A DNA stretch of 64,000 nucleotides from contig MABA01000011.1 of the NCBI GenBank assembly GCA_002162875.1, forward strand, positions 1-64,000. The letters run 5' to 3'. Positions within the stretch are counted from its first letter, which is position 1. Each line of letters opens with the position of its first letter. The stretch comes from Rhodobacterales bacterium 52_120_T64 (lineage in GTDB: Bacteria; Pseudomonadota; Alphaproteobacteria; Rhodobacterales; Rhodobacteraceae). The notes under the pieces are model-generated. The model was not told where the DNA came from and did no database searches. It saw only the letters and a list, made by a program, of their open reading frames with translations. The translations under genes and the position numbers were made by a program. Positions 9,028 through 17,758 of the stretch are shown one piece after another.

Positions 9028-9333
9028 TTCCGGGCTGGCTACACCAAAACAGGTTTTAGTACGAACTAATCAAGTACACCTGTATATCCCTTAAATGCAA
9101 TCGCTGTGATGGAAAAGCTGTTACCGCTGGCCTGCAATTCTCGCTTATTTCAAACATTCGCATCAAACGCCTACAAGCCGAAAAACCACATCCTCGGACA
9201 AACCCAAGCTTATCCGAGGATGTGTAATTGACGTGGGCCCAATGAAGCACCTTGAAATTATTTGTTGTGCGAAGGGACTATTGCCCGCGGTCTTAGACTG
9301 TTAAAAGGCCTCAACCAATTTTCGGAGACACCA
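9028..9333. promoter_or_regulatory. Divergent nagB/glmU control region
   Basis: A 306-base region between divergent starts, so it should contain both promoters. The striking element is a perfect 12-bp inverted repeat at 9187-9198 and 9213-9224, listed separately. Apart from that, no supported open frame, riboswitch or clear -35/-10 pair was recognised. Confidence 0.5.
9181..9224 (-). terminator. Terminator-like hairpin in the nagB leader region
   Basis: On the minus strand CACATCCTCGGA, a 14-base loop and TCCGAGGATGTG form a perfect 12-bp stem, followed by GGTTTTTCGG. The T-run orients it as a minus-strand intrinsic terminator. No minus-strand gene lies upstream of it before glmU (plus strand), so it would act inside a nagB leader (attenuator) or end a short unannotated RNA. 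Confidence 0.6.
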
Positions 9334-10677
9334 ATGAGTATCGCAACCCTAATCCTCGCCGCCGGGCAAGGTAGCCGCATGAAATCGGACCTTCCAAAGG
9401 TATTGCACAAAATCGCGGGTGCCCCGATGTTATGGCACACGATGCAATGCGCCGCGCAAATCGAGGCTGATCAGACCATCGTCGTGGTTGGGCATGGCGG
9501 TGAAAAAACGTCCGATGCCGCGATTGAATATGACGCAGACGCGAAAATCATTTGGCAGAAAGATCAGAATGGTACGGGCCATGCCGTGCAGCAAGCCAAG
9601 GCCGAAATGGATGATTTCGACGGTGACGTGATCGTCCTTTATGGTGATACGCCGTTTATCCGACCCGAAACCCTGCAAAAGATGTTGGAGGCACGTGCGC
9701 AAAACTCGGTTGTGGTTCTGGGGTTTGAGGCAGCCAATCCGGCCGGATATGGGCGTTTGCAAATGAACGGCCAAAGTCTGGAAGCGATCGTGGAAGCCAA
9801 AGATTGCTCGCCTGAGCAACTTGAGGTCACGTTTTGCAACTCCGGCGTCATTTGCGCCCCCGCCCCTTTGCTGTTCTCGTTGCTCGCCGAGGTTGGAAAC
9901 GACAATGCGAATGGCGAGGTTTATCTAACGGACATCATCGCAATCGCCCGCGATCGGGACCTGCCTTGCACAGCAATCGCCTGTTCCGAGGCTGAAACAA
10001 TGGGCATCAATTCGCGTAAAAACCTGGCGGATGCCGAGGCGGCATTCCAACAATCCGCCCGCACCGCTACGATGGAGAACGGCGTGACTTTAACCGCCCC
10101 GGATACAGTTCATTTCGCTTTTGACACGCATATTGGCCGCGATACCATCATCGAGCCGAACGTATTCTTCGGCCTTGCAGTAACTATTGAAAGCGGCGCT
10201 ACCATTCGCGCCTTCAGCCACCTAGAGGGCTGCCATATCGCGCGCGATTGCGTGGTTGGCCCTTACGCCCGCCTACGCCCGGGTGCAGAACTGGATCTGG
10301 GGGCCAAAGTCGGTAATTTCGTCGAAATCAAAGCTGCGCAGATTGAGGCAGGGGCCAAGGTTAATCACCTGTCCTATGTCGGAAATGCACGGGTTGGAGA
10401 AGGTTCCAACATTGGGGCGGGTACGATTTTTTGTAATTACGACGGGGTGAACAAGCACCACACGGAAATCGGAAAACGGGTATTTATTGGCTCTAATTCG
10501 GCGCTGGTGGCCCCTGTTCGCATTGCAGATGACGGATTTATCGCGACCGGATCGGTGGTTACGTCTGATGTTCCCGAAGGTGCTCTCGCGATCGCACGTG
10601 CGCGGTTGGCGATCAAACCGGGTCTTGGCAAACGCATGATGGACCGTCTGCGTGCTGCGAAGGAGGCAAATAAATGA
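9334..10677 (+). CDS. glmU: Bifunctional UDP-N-acetylglucosamine synthase GlmU
   Basis: Cytosolic enzyme with two activities: acetylation of glucosamine-1-phosphate and uridylyl transfer, making UDP-GlcNAc for peptidoglycan and lipopolysaccharide. The N-terminal nucleotidyltransferase carries LILAAGQGSRMKSDLPKVLH near residue 5 and YGDTPFIRPETL near 100. The C-terminal half is a left-handed beta-helix of hexapeptide repeats (region 260-420) with the acetyltransferase His in VKAAQIEAG...NHLSYVGNA. I start at ATG 9334, with CGGAGA just upstream, giving 447 residues; a longer frame from 9262 lacks family support. The stop overlaps the next start (ATGA). Confidence 0.95.
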   Translation: MSIATLILAAGQGSRMKSDLPKVLHKIAGAPMLWHTMQCAAQIEADQTIVVVGHGGEKTSDAAIEYDADAKIIWQKDQNGTGHAVQQAKAEMDDFDGDVIVLYGDTPFIRPETLQKMLEARAQNSVVVLGFEAANPAGYGRLQMNGQSLEAIVEAKDCSPEQLEVTFCNSGVICAPAPLLFSLLAEVGNDNANGEVYLTDIIAIARDRDLPCTAIACSEAETMGINSRKNLADAEAAFQQSARTATMENGVTLTAPDTVHFAFDTHIGRDTIIEPNVFFGLAVTIESGATIRAFSHLEGCHIARDCVVGPYARLRPGAELDLGAKVGNFVEIKAAQIEAGAKVNHLSYVGNARVGEGSNIGAGTIFCNYDGVNKHHTEIGKRVFIGSNSALVAPVRIADDGFIATGSVVTSDVPEGALAIARARLAIKPGLGKRMMDRLRAAKEANK

Positions 10678-11342
10678 CTCCGTTAGACGAACTCCAAGCC
10701 CTCGCCAACCCACAAAAAGCCGGGGAAATGGCCAAATATCATAAGGTCGACCGCCCATATTTTGGGATCGCAAACCCTGACGTTTATGAACTATGCAAAA
10801 AATGGCGCGCTGAAACTGACCTTGAAGGACGGCTAGAAATCGCAGGCACTTTATGGGACAGCAATGTACACGAGGCACGGGTCGGGGCCACCAAATTGTT
10901 AACACAAGCACGCATTCGCCCTGATGAAGCTGTTTGGACTGAAATAACCCGTTGGGTCAAAGATTTCGATGCATGGGCGATTGCAGACCATGCCTGTTCT
11001 GCTGGTTCCAGACGATTGATCGCCGATCCTTCACGTCTAGATGAGGTGGAGCAGTGGACGGTCAGTGAAAACATGTGGGTACGCCGCGCCGCTATGGTCA
11101 TGACAATGCCCTGGACCAAGCAAAATCACCCTAACGAGGCTGACCACGCCATCCGCGAGCGCATTCTGGGCTGGGCCGCCGGATATACCGACGACCACGA
11201 TTGGTTCATCCAGAAATCCATCTCTTGGTGGTTGCGCAGCTTATCAGGCCACGACCCTGACCGCGTTCGTACTTTCATTGCGGAGCATGGCGAAAAACTG
11301 AAACCTTTTGCGCTTCGCGACGCCACCCGTAAGCTGAGTTAA
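10674..11342 (+). CDS. DNA alkylation repair protein, AlkD-like
   Basis: Probable HEAT-repeat DNA glycosylase of the AlkD family, which removes positively charged alkylated bases by wrapping DNA with helical repeats. The 222 residues are almost all helical, with PYFGIANPDVYELCKKW near residue 28, LWDSNVHEARVGATKLL near 60 and DFDAWAIADHACS near 97; the WD/DxxD pattern DNWDLVD of classical members is represented by FDAWAIADHAC, consistent with the family. The start lies in the ATGA overlap with glmU, so the pair is probably cotranscribed. The biochemical role is inferred from family. Confidence 0.8.
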   Translation: MTPLDELQALANPQKAGEMAKYHKVDRPYFGIANPDVYELCKKWRAETDLEGRLEIAGTLWDSNVHEARVGATKLLTQARIRPDEAVWTEITRWVKDFDAWAIADHACSAGSRRLIADPSRLDEVEQWTVSENMWVRRAAMVMTMPWTKQNHPNEADHAIRERILGWAAGYTDDHDWFIQKSISWWLRSLSGHDPDRVRTFIAEHGEKLKPFALRDATRKLS

Positions 11343-12215
11343 TCAAGGATAAACAATGTGTAAGCGCTCAAGCGTTTCCGCATCTAGGTGCGGGAACTTG
11401 GTGTGCAGTATTCCGGCCAAATCGTTGGCTGAAATCGCCTTTCCCGAGGCGCCACCACTTCGCCCTGTCACGTTAAACCCATTCGCCGTCTGAACATACA
11501 TAGCGTCGGTTTGGTCTATGACAACCGGTGCGAGTTGGCCAACCTTTCGATGCCCGCCAAGACAATGAACTGTTACGGTTTCGGGCAACGACATCACCCT
11601 ACCTTTCTGAACGAGGGCCAATCCAGCAGAGCCGCATTCACGTGTATCATCACAAAACTGCAATGCCCCATCCGACAGCGCCAACTGGTGTCCATGCAAG
11701 AACGTAATGACATTCCCGGTGTTTTCCGGAATCATGTGCATACGCAGCCGCGCGACATAATCGCAGGCAAGCGCATCATCGTCGTCTAGCCGAAAACTTG
11801 CGGTAATATGGGCGGTAGGGTCCAGCATCTCGAACACAGATCGCTTAAACACCCGCTGAATGTTGGCCTGCGGGCGATATGCACGTACATAAACGTTGGG
11901 CAAATCTCGCACCAAACCCATCAAACGATCATGCGCCCAGTCCGGCAAATCGCGGGAAGTTATTAGCATTATGTTGAAATTCTGGTCAGTTTGCTCAACC
12001 AAACTAGGCAAACAGATGTCTTCGAACAGCTGAAGCCGGCGTTGCAGGCGGGCACGATCAAATATACGGGTTTTGCGTTCTAGGTACCCCTGCCCCGATA
12101 GCGGCGGGAAAAAGTTTGATTCCTTCAGCACAATCGAAAATCGTATTATCCCGACAATTGCCGAGGGCTTTACGGCCATCACCCGAGCCTGCCGGTTTGT
12201 CAGAAGTTCTGCCAT
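11343..12215 (-). CDS. Putative rhamnosyltransferase-family glycosyltransferase
   Basis: Resembles the proteobacterial family annotated as putative rhamnosyl transferase (290 residues; no membrane segment). Family-like features are IVGIIRFSIVL near residue 21, RLQLFEDICLPSLVEQTDQN near 59, and SFRLDDDDALACDYVARL near 139-156, whose acidic run DDDD resembles the DxD metal site of glycosyltransferases. GAGGA lies eight bases before the ATG. Its stop is immediately adjacent to the convergent AlkD-like gene. The sugar donor and acceptor are unknown; rhamnose is only the family label. Confidence 0.7.
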   Translation of the reverse strand: MAELLTNRQARVMAVKPSAIVGIIRFSIVLKESNFFPPLSGQGYLERKTRIFDRARLQRRLQLFEDICLPSLVEQTDQNFNIMLITSRDLPDWAHDRLMGLVRDLPNVYVRAYRPQANIQRVFKRSVFEMLDPTAHITASFRLDDDDALACDYVARLRMHMIPENTGNVITFLHGHQLALSDGALQFCDDTRECGSAGLALVQKGRVMSLPETVTVHCLGGHRKVGQLAPVVIDQTDAMYVQTANGFNVTGRSGGASGKAISANDLAGILHTKFPHLDAETLERLHIVYP

Positions 12216-12326
12216 TTACTCATCCTCGCGAGCCTGCTCAAATGCCAAAATCCAGTCATTGGACGGGGCGTTAGGCAAGTGGGAAAATCGACGATAAGCA
12301 ACATGGTTTTTATCAACTTCCGCCAA
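12216..12326 (-). CDS. Possible 36-residue small protein
   Basis: A frame starting at TTG 12326 reads MAEVDKNHVAYRRFSHLPNA and then PSNDWILAFEQAREDE, stopping with the TAA directly abutting the next ATG (12215). It fills the gap between the acyl-CoA synthetase and the glycosyltransferase. Composition looks protein-like and the stop-start arrangement suggests coupling. The frame remains open upstream into the end of the synthetase, there is no good ribosome site, and no family was recognised, so it may be spurious. Confidence 0.3.
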   Translation of the reverse strand: MAEVDKNHVAYRRFSHLPNAPSNDWILAFEQAREDE

Positions 12327-12345
12327 ATTCGGTAATAAAATAACG

Positions 12346-13962
12346 CTATCCCCGTTCTTTAAGCTCTCGGCGTAATATCTTACCAGTGGCGGTCATAGGT
12401 AAACTGTCAATGAATTCGATCTCGCGTGGGGCAACGTGCGGGGATACTTTCTCGCGTACGCGCAGAACCAGCTCCGCCTTCAACGCATCACTCGCTTCGC
12501 CACTTAACACAACGAACGCCTTGACGATCTCGGTCCGCACGGGGTCTGGCACGCCGATTACTGCTGCCATTAGAACTGCATCGTGGCCAACCAGACAGTC
12601 CTCGATCTCGCTTGGGCCTATGCGATAACCGGACGAGGTGATCACGTCGTCAGTGCGGGACGAAAAGTGGAAATATCCTTCTTCGTCCATCGTCGCCACA
12701 TCGCCGGTTAGCATCCAGTCACCAATGAATTTCTCGGCGGTTTTATCAGGGTTTTTCCAGTATTCAAGGAACATGGATGGATCAGGGCGGCGCACCGCGA
12801 TCTCTCCTTCCTCGCCCGCTGGCAGCACGTTTCCGGTCGAATCAACAATCGCAACATCGTGACCAGGAACGGGTTTTCCGGTCGATCCCGGGCGTGGATC
12901 AAACGTATCTACACAATTGCCGAGCACCAGATTGCATTCGGTTTGACCGTAAAACTCGTTGATCGTCACACCTAAGACACGTTGACCCCAGTCAAGTAAT
13001 TCAGTCCCCAAAGATTCCCCACCGGAGCCGACGCTTCGCAGGTTAAGTGGCGCAGGCTCGCCCGCTTGTCGCATCAACTTCAACGCGGTGGGCGGCAAGA
13101 ATGTGTTTCGGACACCCAGTTCGCGCATCAGCCAAAATGCCTTGTCGGGATCGAATTTGGCCATTCTATGCGCGACAAGGGGCACGCCGTAGTGCAGCGA
13201 TGGCATCATCACATTCGTCAAACCACCCATCCACGCCCAGTCCGCAGGGGTCCAAAGGCAATCGCCCTTTTGGGGCAGGAAACTATGGTGTGTCTCGACG
13301 CCGGGCAAATGCCCAAGCAACACCTTATGCCCATGCAACGCGCCCTTCGGCGGGCCGGTCGTACCGGAGGTGTAACTAATAAACGCAGGTGTGTTCAGGC
13401 CGGTATCAACCATTTCAATCTGGTCAGATGCAAGGTCGAGTTCAGCCCAAAAATCCAAAACTTCCGCGGAATCAATACAATAAATCGCCTCCAGTTCCGG
13501 CAAATCATCGCGAATGCTCAACACCTTCGCCAAATTTGCGCCGTCTGTCACAACAACCTTTGCACCAGAATTCGCCAATCTATATTGAAGTCCATCCTCA
13601 CCAAACAACGTAAACAAAGGTACAACGATCGCCCCCAGCTTGTAGCATGCCAAATGCGTCAACACCGTTTCAGGCGTTTGTGGCAACAGAACGGCACAAC
13701 GATCCCCTTGCCCCAAACCTTTCGCACGCAACGTATTTGCCAATTGCGAGGACAGGCGCGACAGCTGCAAATAGGTGAATTTTTGCAAACTACCGTCTGC
13801 ATCCATGTAGGTCATAGCGTGGCGGTTTGGTTCACCACGCGCCCAGCGCTCACAAATTTGTTCAGCAATGTTATAGCGCGAAGGTGTTGGCCAACTGAAG
13901 TCCGCCCGCATTTCACGCCATGTGCCGGACCGCGTTACCAAGCTTTCGACCTGCATTTGCAA
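12346..13962 (-). CDS. AMP-forming acyl-CoA synthetase
   Basis: Cytosolic enzyme of the ANL superfamily that activates a carboxylic acid to its CoA thioester via an acyl-adenylate. 538 residues. The P-loop-like motif YTSGTTGPPKGALHGH is near residue 197, the adenylate motif NEFYGQTECN near 335, the hinge region GDWMLTGDVATMDEEGYFHF near 415 and the catalytic lysine in MTATGKILRREL at the C-terminus. The closest family by pattern is the acetyl/medium-chain type (AcsA/Acs-like). Divergent from moaA. The acid substrate cannot be read from sequence. Confidence 0.85.
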   Translation of the reverse strand: MQMQVESLVTRSGTWREMRADFSWPTPSRYNIAEQICERWARGEPNRHAMTYMDADGSLQKFTYLQLSRLSSQLANTLRAKGLGQGDRCAVLLPQTPETVLTHLACYKLGAIVVPLFTLFGEDGLQYRLANSGAKVVVTDGANLAKVLSIRDDLPELEAIYCIDSAEVLDFWAELDLASDQIEMVDTGLNTPAFISYTSGTTGPPKGALHGHKVLLGHLPGVETHHSFLPQKGDCLWTPADWAWMGGLTNVMMPSLHYGVPLVAHRMAKFDPDKAFWLMRELGVRNTFLPPTALKLMRQAGEPAPLNLRSVGSGGESLGTELLDWGQRVLGVTINEFYGQTECNLVLGNCVDTFDPRPGSTGKPVPGHDVAIVDSTGNVLPAGEEGEIAVRRPDPSMFLEYWKNPDKTAEKFIGDWMLTGDVATMDEEGYFHFSSRTDDVITSSGYRIGPSEIEDCLVGHDAVLMAAVIGVPDPVRTEIVKAFVVLSGEASDALKAELVLRVREKVSPHVAPREIEFIDSLPMTATGKILRRELKERG

Positions 13963-14073
13963 TTCCCCCTAATTCACTGTCACTTTATCAAATGGCGGAC
14001 GGAACCCAAGCGATTACCCTTGTAACGCCGCGTATTGAGGTCTATTTTTAGTATCGAAACAACAGGAACACCC

Positions 14074-15087
14074 ATGTTACACATGCCAAAATTAGTCGAC
14101 CCGTTCGCGCGGGAGGTAAGCTACCTCAGGGTATCCGTAACCGACCGCTGCGATTTACGATGTTTCTATTGCATGTCCGAAAACATGACGTTTTTACCTA
14201 AAAAAGAGCTGTTGAGCCTTGAGGAACTAGACCGTCTCTGCAGCACCTTCATCGAAATGGGTGTCAGCAAGCTACGCGTAACGGGCGGCGAGCCACTGGT
14301 GCGTCGTGGCATCATGGCGTTCTTCGACGACATGTCCCGCCACTTGGCGACGGGTGCGTTGAAGGAACTAACACTGACGAGCAACGCTACGCAGTTACAT
14401 AAGTTCGCACAACCACTGAAAGATGTAGGGGTCAATCGGATCAACGTCTCGCTCGACACGCTGGACGAGAAAAAGTTCGCCGAGATCACTCGTTGGGGCC
14501 GTTTCCGACAGGTGATGGAAGGCATTGATGCCGCCGACAAAGCTGGCTTGGCAATCAAAATTAACGCCGTTGCGTTGAAAGGTACGAACGACGACGAAGT
14601 CCACAAAATGGTCGAGTGGTGCGGGCAGCGCGGCTTTGATGTAACTTTCATCGAGGTTATGCCGATGGGTGACATGGGTGAAGCGGACAGGCGTGATCAA
14701 TACTGGTCGCTGAAGGACGTTCGCGCAGAACTCGAAAGTCAATGGACGCTTAACGATATTTCTTTGAACACTGGTGGCCCTGCGAGTTATGTTCGCGTTG
14801 AAGAAACGGGCGGCCGTGTTGGTTTCATAACCCCGCTAACCCATAATTTTTGCGAAAGCTGTAATCGCGTACGCCTCGATTGCAAAGGCCAATTGCACAT
14901 GTGTCTTGGGCAAGAGGATGACGCCGATATGCGTAAAATTTTACGTGATTATCCTAACGACAACCAACCGCTGCGCGATGCGATCAATAGTGCGATTGCC
15001 CGCAAACCTAAAGGTCACGACTTCGACTATTCCCGCCAACAAATCCAAGGTGAGATGCGGCGCCACATGAGCCACACTGGCGGATAG
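14074..15087 (+). CDS. moaA: GTP 3',8-cyclase MoaA
   Basis: Radical SAM enzyme that carries out the first step of molybdenum cofactor synthesis from GTP. The N-terminal cluster motif is CDLRCFYC (CX3CX2C), the second cluster is bound by [19 protein letters not shown], and the chain ends in the conserved double glycine (HTGG). I start at ATG 14074, preceded by AGGA, giving 337 residues; a TTG at 14035 would only add an unrelated extension. No other moa genes are nearby. Its product could serve molybdoenzymes, but the secreted sulfite-oxidase-fold protein at 34971-35468 seems to lack cofactor ligands. Confidence 0.94.
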   Translation: MLHMPKLVDPFAREVSYLRVSVTDRCDLRCFYCMSENMTFLPKKELLSLEELDRLCSTFIEMGVSKLRVTGGEPLVRRGIMAFFDDMSRHLATGALKELTLTSNATQLHKFAQPLKDVGVNRINVSLDTLDEKKFAEITRWGRFRQVMEGIDAADKAGLAIKINAVALKGTNDDEVHKMVEWCGQRGFDVTFIEVMPMGDMGEADRRDQYWSLKDVRAELESQWTLNDISLNTGGPASYVRVEETGGRVGFITPLTHNFCESCNRVRLDCKGQLHMCLGQEDDADMRKILRDYPNDNQPLRDAINSAIARKPKGHDFDYSRQQIQGEMRRHMSHTGG

Positions 15088-15175
15088 ACCGACTCAATCT
15101 ACCTGCCGCTGCCCGTCAAAAAATTCGCTAGATTGGACAGGCGACCAAAATCGTTGCTGGTTCAGCCCAGAACCA

Positions 15176-16018
15176 TCATGCATTCGCAACCGTTTGCGTT
15201 TGGATGCCTAAGCCCTCAACCTCCAGTTCCATCACGTCACCAGCTTTCAGGAATCGCTGGGGGTTGAACCCCATACCAACCCCTTCAGGCGTGCCAGTGG
15301 CTATAATGTCGCCAGGGCGAAGCACCATGAATTGGGACAGATGCGAAATAATTTCAGCTACACCAAACACCATATCGCTGGTCGAGGAACTTTGCATGAC
15401 GTCCCCGTTCACGCGGAGGGAAAGCGAAAGATTTTGCGGATCATCAATTTCGTCCGATGTCACCAGATATGGGCCGATGGGGCCGAAAGTTGGCGCGGAT
15501 TTACCCTTAATCCACTGCCCACCGCGTTCAAGCTGAAAGGCGCGCTCGGACACATCATTGATGGTGCAATACCCTGCGACATAGGACAGCGCGTTCTTTT
15601 CTGACACATACGAGGTTGTTTTGCCGATAACGACACCCAGTTCTACCTCCCAATCCGTCTTCGTGGAACCGCGCGGGATAAGTACTGGATCAAATGGACC
15701 GGAAAGAGCGCTGGAAGCTTTGGAAAACAGGATAGGTTCTTTAGGAATATCCATGCCGGACTCAGCAGCATGCTGGGCATAATTCAGGCCAACACAATAG
15801 AAATTCGGAACATCCGCCAGACAAGCTCCAATCCGCGGAGTGCCCTCGACCAACGGCAAAGCTGCGGGATCTAATGCCTTAAGCCGGTCCAATTCCATCA
15901 ACGAAACACTGTCCCCGACGAAATCCGCTATCGTTATCGACAGATCGCGAATATTTCCGTCCGCATCCAAACACCCTGGTTTTTCCTGACCTTTTGGCCC
16001 GTAGCGCAACATTTTCAT
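15176..16018 (-). CDS. Fumarylacetoacetate hydrolase family protein
   Basis: Cytosolic metal-dependent hydrolase or decarboxylase of the FAH fold, 280 residues. Characteristic motifs: FYCVGLNYAQHAAESG near residue 73, EPILFSKASSALSGP near 93, DWEVELGVVIGK near 121 holding the acidic metal ligands, and the C-terminal GDIIATGTPEGVGMG near 238. GGAGG lies seven bases before ATG 16018. Members with this pattern include ureidoglycolate lyase-like and 2,4-diketo-3-deoxy-fuconate hydrolase-like enzymes; the window offers no pathway partner, so the substrate stays open. Confidence 0.82.
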   Translation of the reverse strand: MKMLRYGPKGQEKPGCLDADGNIRDLSITIADFVGDSVSLMELDRLKALDPAALPLVEGTPRIGACLADVPNFYCVGLNYAQHAAESGMDIPKEPILFSKASSALSGPFDPVLIPRGSTKTDWEVELGVVIGKTTSYVSEKNALSYVAGYCTINDVSERAFQLERGGQWIKGKSAPTFGPIGPYLVTSDEIDDPQNLSLSLRVNGDVMQSSSTSDMVFGVAEIISHLSQFMVLRPGDIIATGTPEGVGMGFNPQRFLKAGDVMELEVEGLGIQTQTVANA

Positions 16019-16142
16019 GATCCATCCTCCTGAATTCGGTTACCGCAAGACTTGCCCAATGCTTGGTCACGCGCAACAGCAAATCGAATTTCCGCCGCCG
16101 CTGTCCGTACATTGTCATTGTTTTAATGCAATTTTGCCGCTT

Positions 16143-16925
16143 TCAGGGTTGCAGTGTGTGGCGCAAGAATTCATCGAACGCAAGGCTTTCAAATAAACCG
16201 TTGTGGCCGATTCCAGCGCGAACCTCTCGCCTGACATCGCGACCGGCCGCTTCTAATTCTCGCACAAGGTTCTCCGAGTGTTTTGGCGGTATCACCTCGT
16301 CATCCCCTCCGTGGACAATGGTGATGGGCGCGGCCACGCCTGCAAGAGCAGAGACATTGTCAAAGTCTTCGCGCAATAGAATACGCGGAAATCTCAAACC
16401 CTGCCCAAGCGCTACATTATATATGCTGTCGAATGGGGCAAATAGCACCACCTGCGCCACATCGGTATCGCGCGCATAAATCGACGCGGCCCCTGTGCCG
16501 AGCGAATACCCCATAACCGAGACATGTGCGTATTCCTGCGTTGCCACCCAATTTGCCAGCACCCTAAGCCCAACCTCGATTTCCCGCTTGCTGGTTCTGC
16601 GTGCATCCCCACCGTATCCGGGGTATTCCAGCACCAGCACGTCATACCCAAGCTTCGCCAAATGGTTCACGCCGAGGAAGCGCCAATTGCACGCGGACCC
16701 CGCGTTACCATGAAAGAATAACAGCAAGTTGTCGTGATTGGCAGAGGTCTGTAATCCTTGCTCGGCTTCCTGTTTCCAAATTTCAACACCAGCAGGAAGA
16801 TTGCAATCGGACAGCGGACGCATATCCGGATAGTAAAGTAATTTTCCTTGGCCGAAATACGCCGCCGCAGCCGCGAGGCCGAAGACGCCGATCCCAAAAA
16901 TAACTAATCCACGCAACAATTTCAT
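16143..16925 (-). CDS. Membrane-anchored alpha/beta hydrolase
   Basis: Serine hydrolase of the family related to human ABHD13/Bem46. The N-terminus (KLLRGLVIFGIGVFGLAAAA) is a single membrane anchor or uncleaved signal. The fold shows the oxyanion HGNAGSACNW near residue 71, the nucleophile elbow GYSLGTGAA near 139 and the acid/His parts HGGDDEVIP and GIGHNGLF near the C-terminus. I use ATG 16925 (260 residues); a TTG nine codons upstream is less likely. The physiological ester or peptide is unknown. Confidence 0.78.
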   Translation of the reverse strand: MKLLRGLVIFGIGVFGLAAAAAYFGQGKLLYYPDMRPLSDCNLPAGVEIWKQEAEQGLQTSANHDNLLLFFHGNAGSACNWRFLGVNHLAKLGYDVLVLEYPGYGGDARRTSKREIEVGLRVLANWVATQEYAHVSVMGYSLGTGAASIYARDTDVAQVVLFAPFDSIYNVALGQGLRFPRILLREDFDNVSALAGVAAPITIVHGGDDEVIPPKHSENLVRELEAAGRDVRREVRAGIGHNGLFESLAFDEFLRHTLQP

Positions 16926-17071
16926 GACAGAAGAGATATGGTAAAACCGCAAGTCTGTCTAATGCAGGTTTTATACCAAATTCAGAAAACTGGAGGGGAG
17001 GTTTACCCAGCCCAAAATCGCCGCGATAACGGCGAATGAGGTAATAGCACAAATTTTGAGAATTACAGAAG

Positions 17072-17155
17072 TGGTGGGCGACCCTGGAATCGAACCAGGC
17101 GTGGGTCACCCCGAGGGAGTTACAGTCCCCTGCCACACCTTGCGGCCTGACGCCC
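17072..17155 (-). tRNA. tRNA-Tyr (GUA)
   Basis: The minus strand folds into a class II tRNA. Acceptor 5' GGGCGUC pairs with 3' GUCGCCC apart from a U6-U67 mismatch, the anticodon stem GGGGA/UCCCU closes loop CUGUAAC with anticodon GUA, a long variable arm contains GGGUGACCC, and the T arm is CCUGG-UUCGAUU-CCAGG. The CCA end is encoded (17074-17072). The long variable arm and GUA anticodon together identify bacterial tRNA-Tyr. Confidence 0.95.
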
Positions 17156-17284
17156 AATCACTTCTGAAGGGCTGATTAGTCGGACTACCCAGCCGCGTCA
17201 ACACGAAAACTTCGGTTTACGCAAATGTCTCGCAATTAATTTTGAAATGTGGATACTCAACCGGATAATTTTGGGAGAACAGAT

Positions 17285-17704
17285 ATGTTTAAGAAATTAT
17301 TTACGGCATTGCTTATTGGCGCTATGACATTGACGGCTCTACCGACGCAGGCCCAAACGACAACTGCCGAGGTTAAACCAATTTTAACGATGATTAGGGG
17401 AATGTGGGTTGCAGTTCGGGAATATGATGGCAACGACTTGCTGTATTTCACTATGTTAGAAAGCTATCGTTGCGGGCTAGATGGAGTGAAATACGGGATT
17501 AATACTGATGTGGCCGATCAGGTTTGGAAACAAGAAACCTGCTACGTTGATGAAGCCGCTCCTAACGCCATGAAGATGGAGGACGGATTGCCGTTTATCT
17601 CGTTGGAACTTGGAAGCGTTGAAAGTGTGATTGTCGAAATCACTTATGATGATGGCACGACGGATACTGAAACGTACGCGCGTAAAGCGATTATGACGCC
17701 GTAG
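17285..17704 (+). CDS. Small secreted protein, unknown function
   Basis: 139 residues starting at ATG 17285, preceded by GGGAGAA. The N-terminus MFKKLFTALLIGAMTLTALP followed by TQAQTT is a clear Sec signal peptide with cleavage probably after AQA or near it. The mature protein has two cysteines (SYRCGLDG and QETCYVDE), which could form a disulfide in the periplasm, and is rich in acidic residues and beta-strand-like sequence near the C-terminus. No family was recognised. It lies between tRNA-Tyr and rlmB without a shared operon partner. Confidence 0.72.
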   Translation: MFKKLFTALLIGAMTLTALPTQAQTTTAEVKPILTMIRGMWVAVREYDGNDLLYFTMLESYRCGLDGVKYGINTDVADQVWKQETCYVDEAAPNAMKMEDGLPFISLELGSVESVIVEITYDDGTTDTETYARKAIMTP

Positions 17705-17758
17705 CTTGCAAACCACGCGGCAACGTGGCAATGGACGAGCCTTGAAAAGGGATATGAC

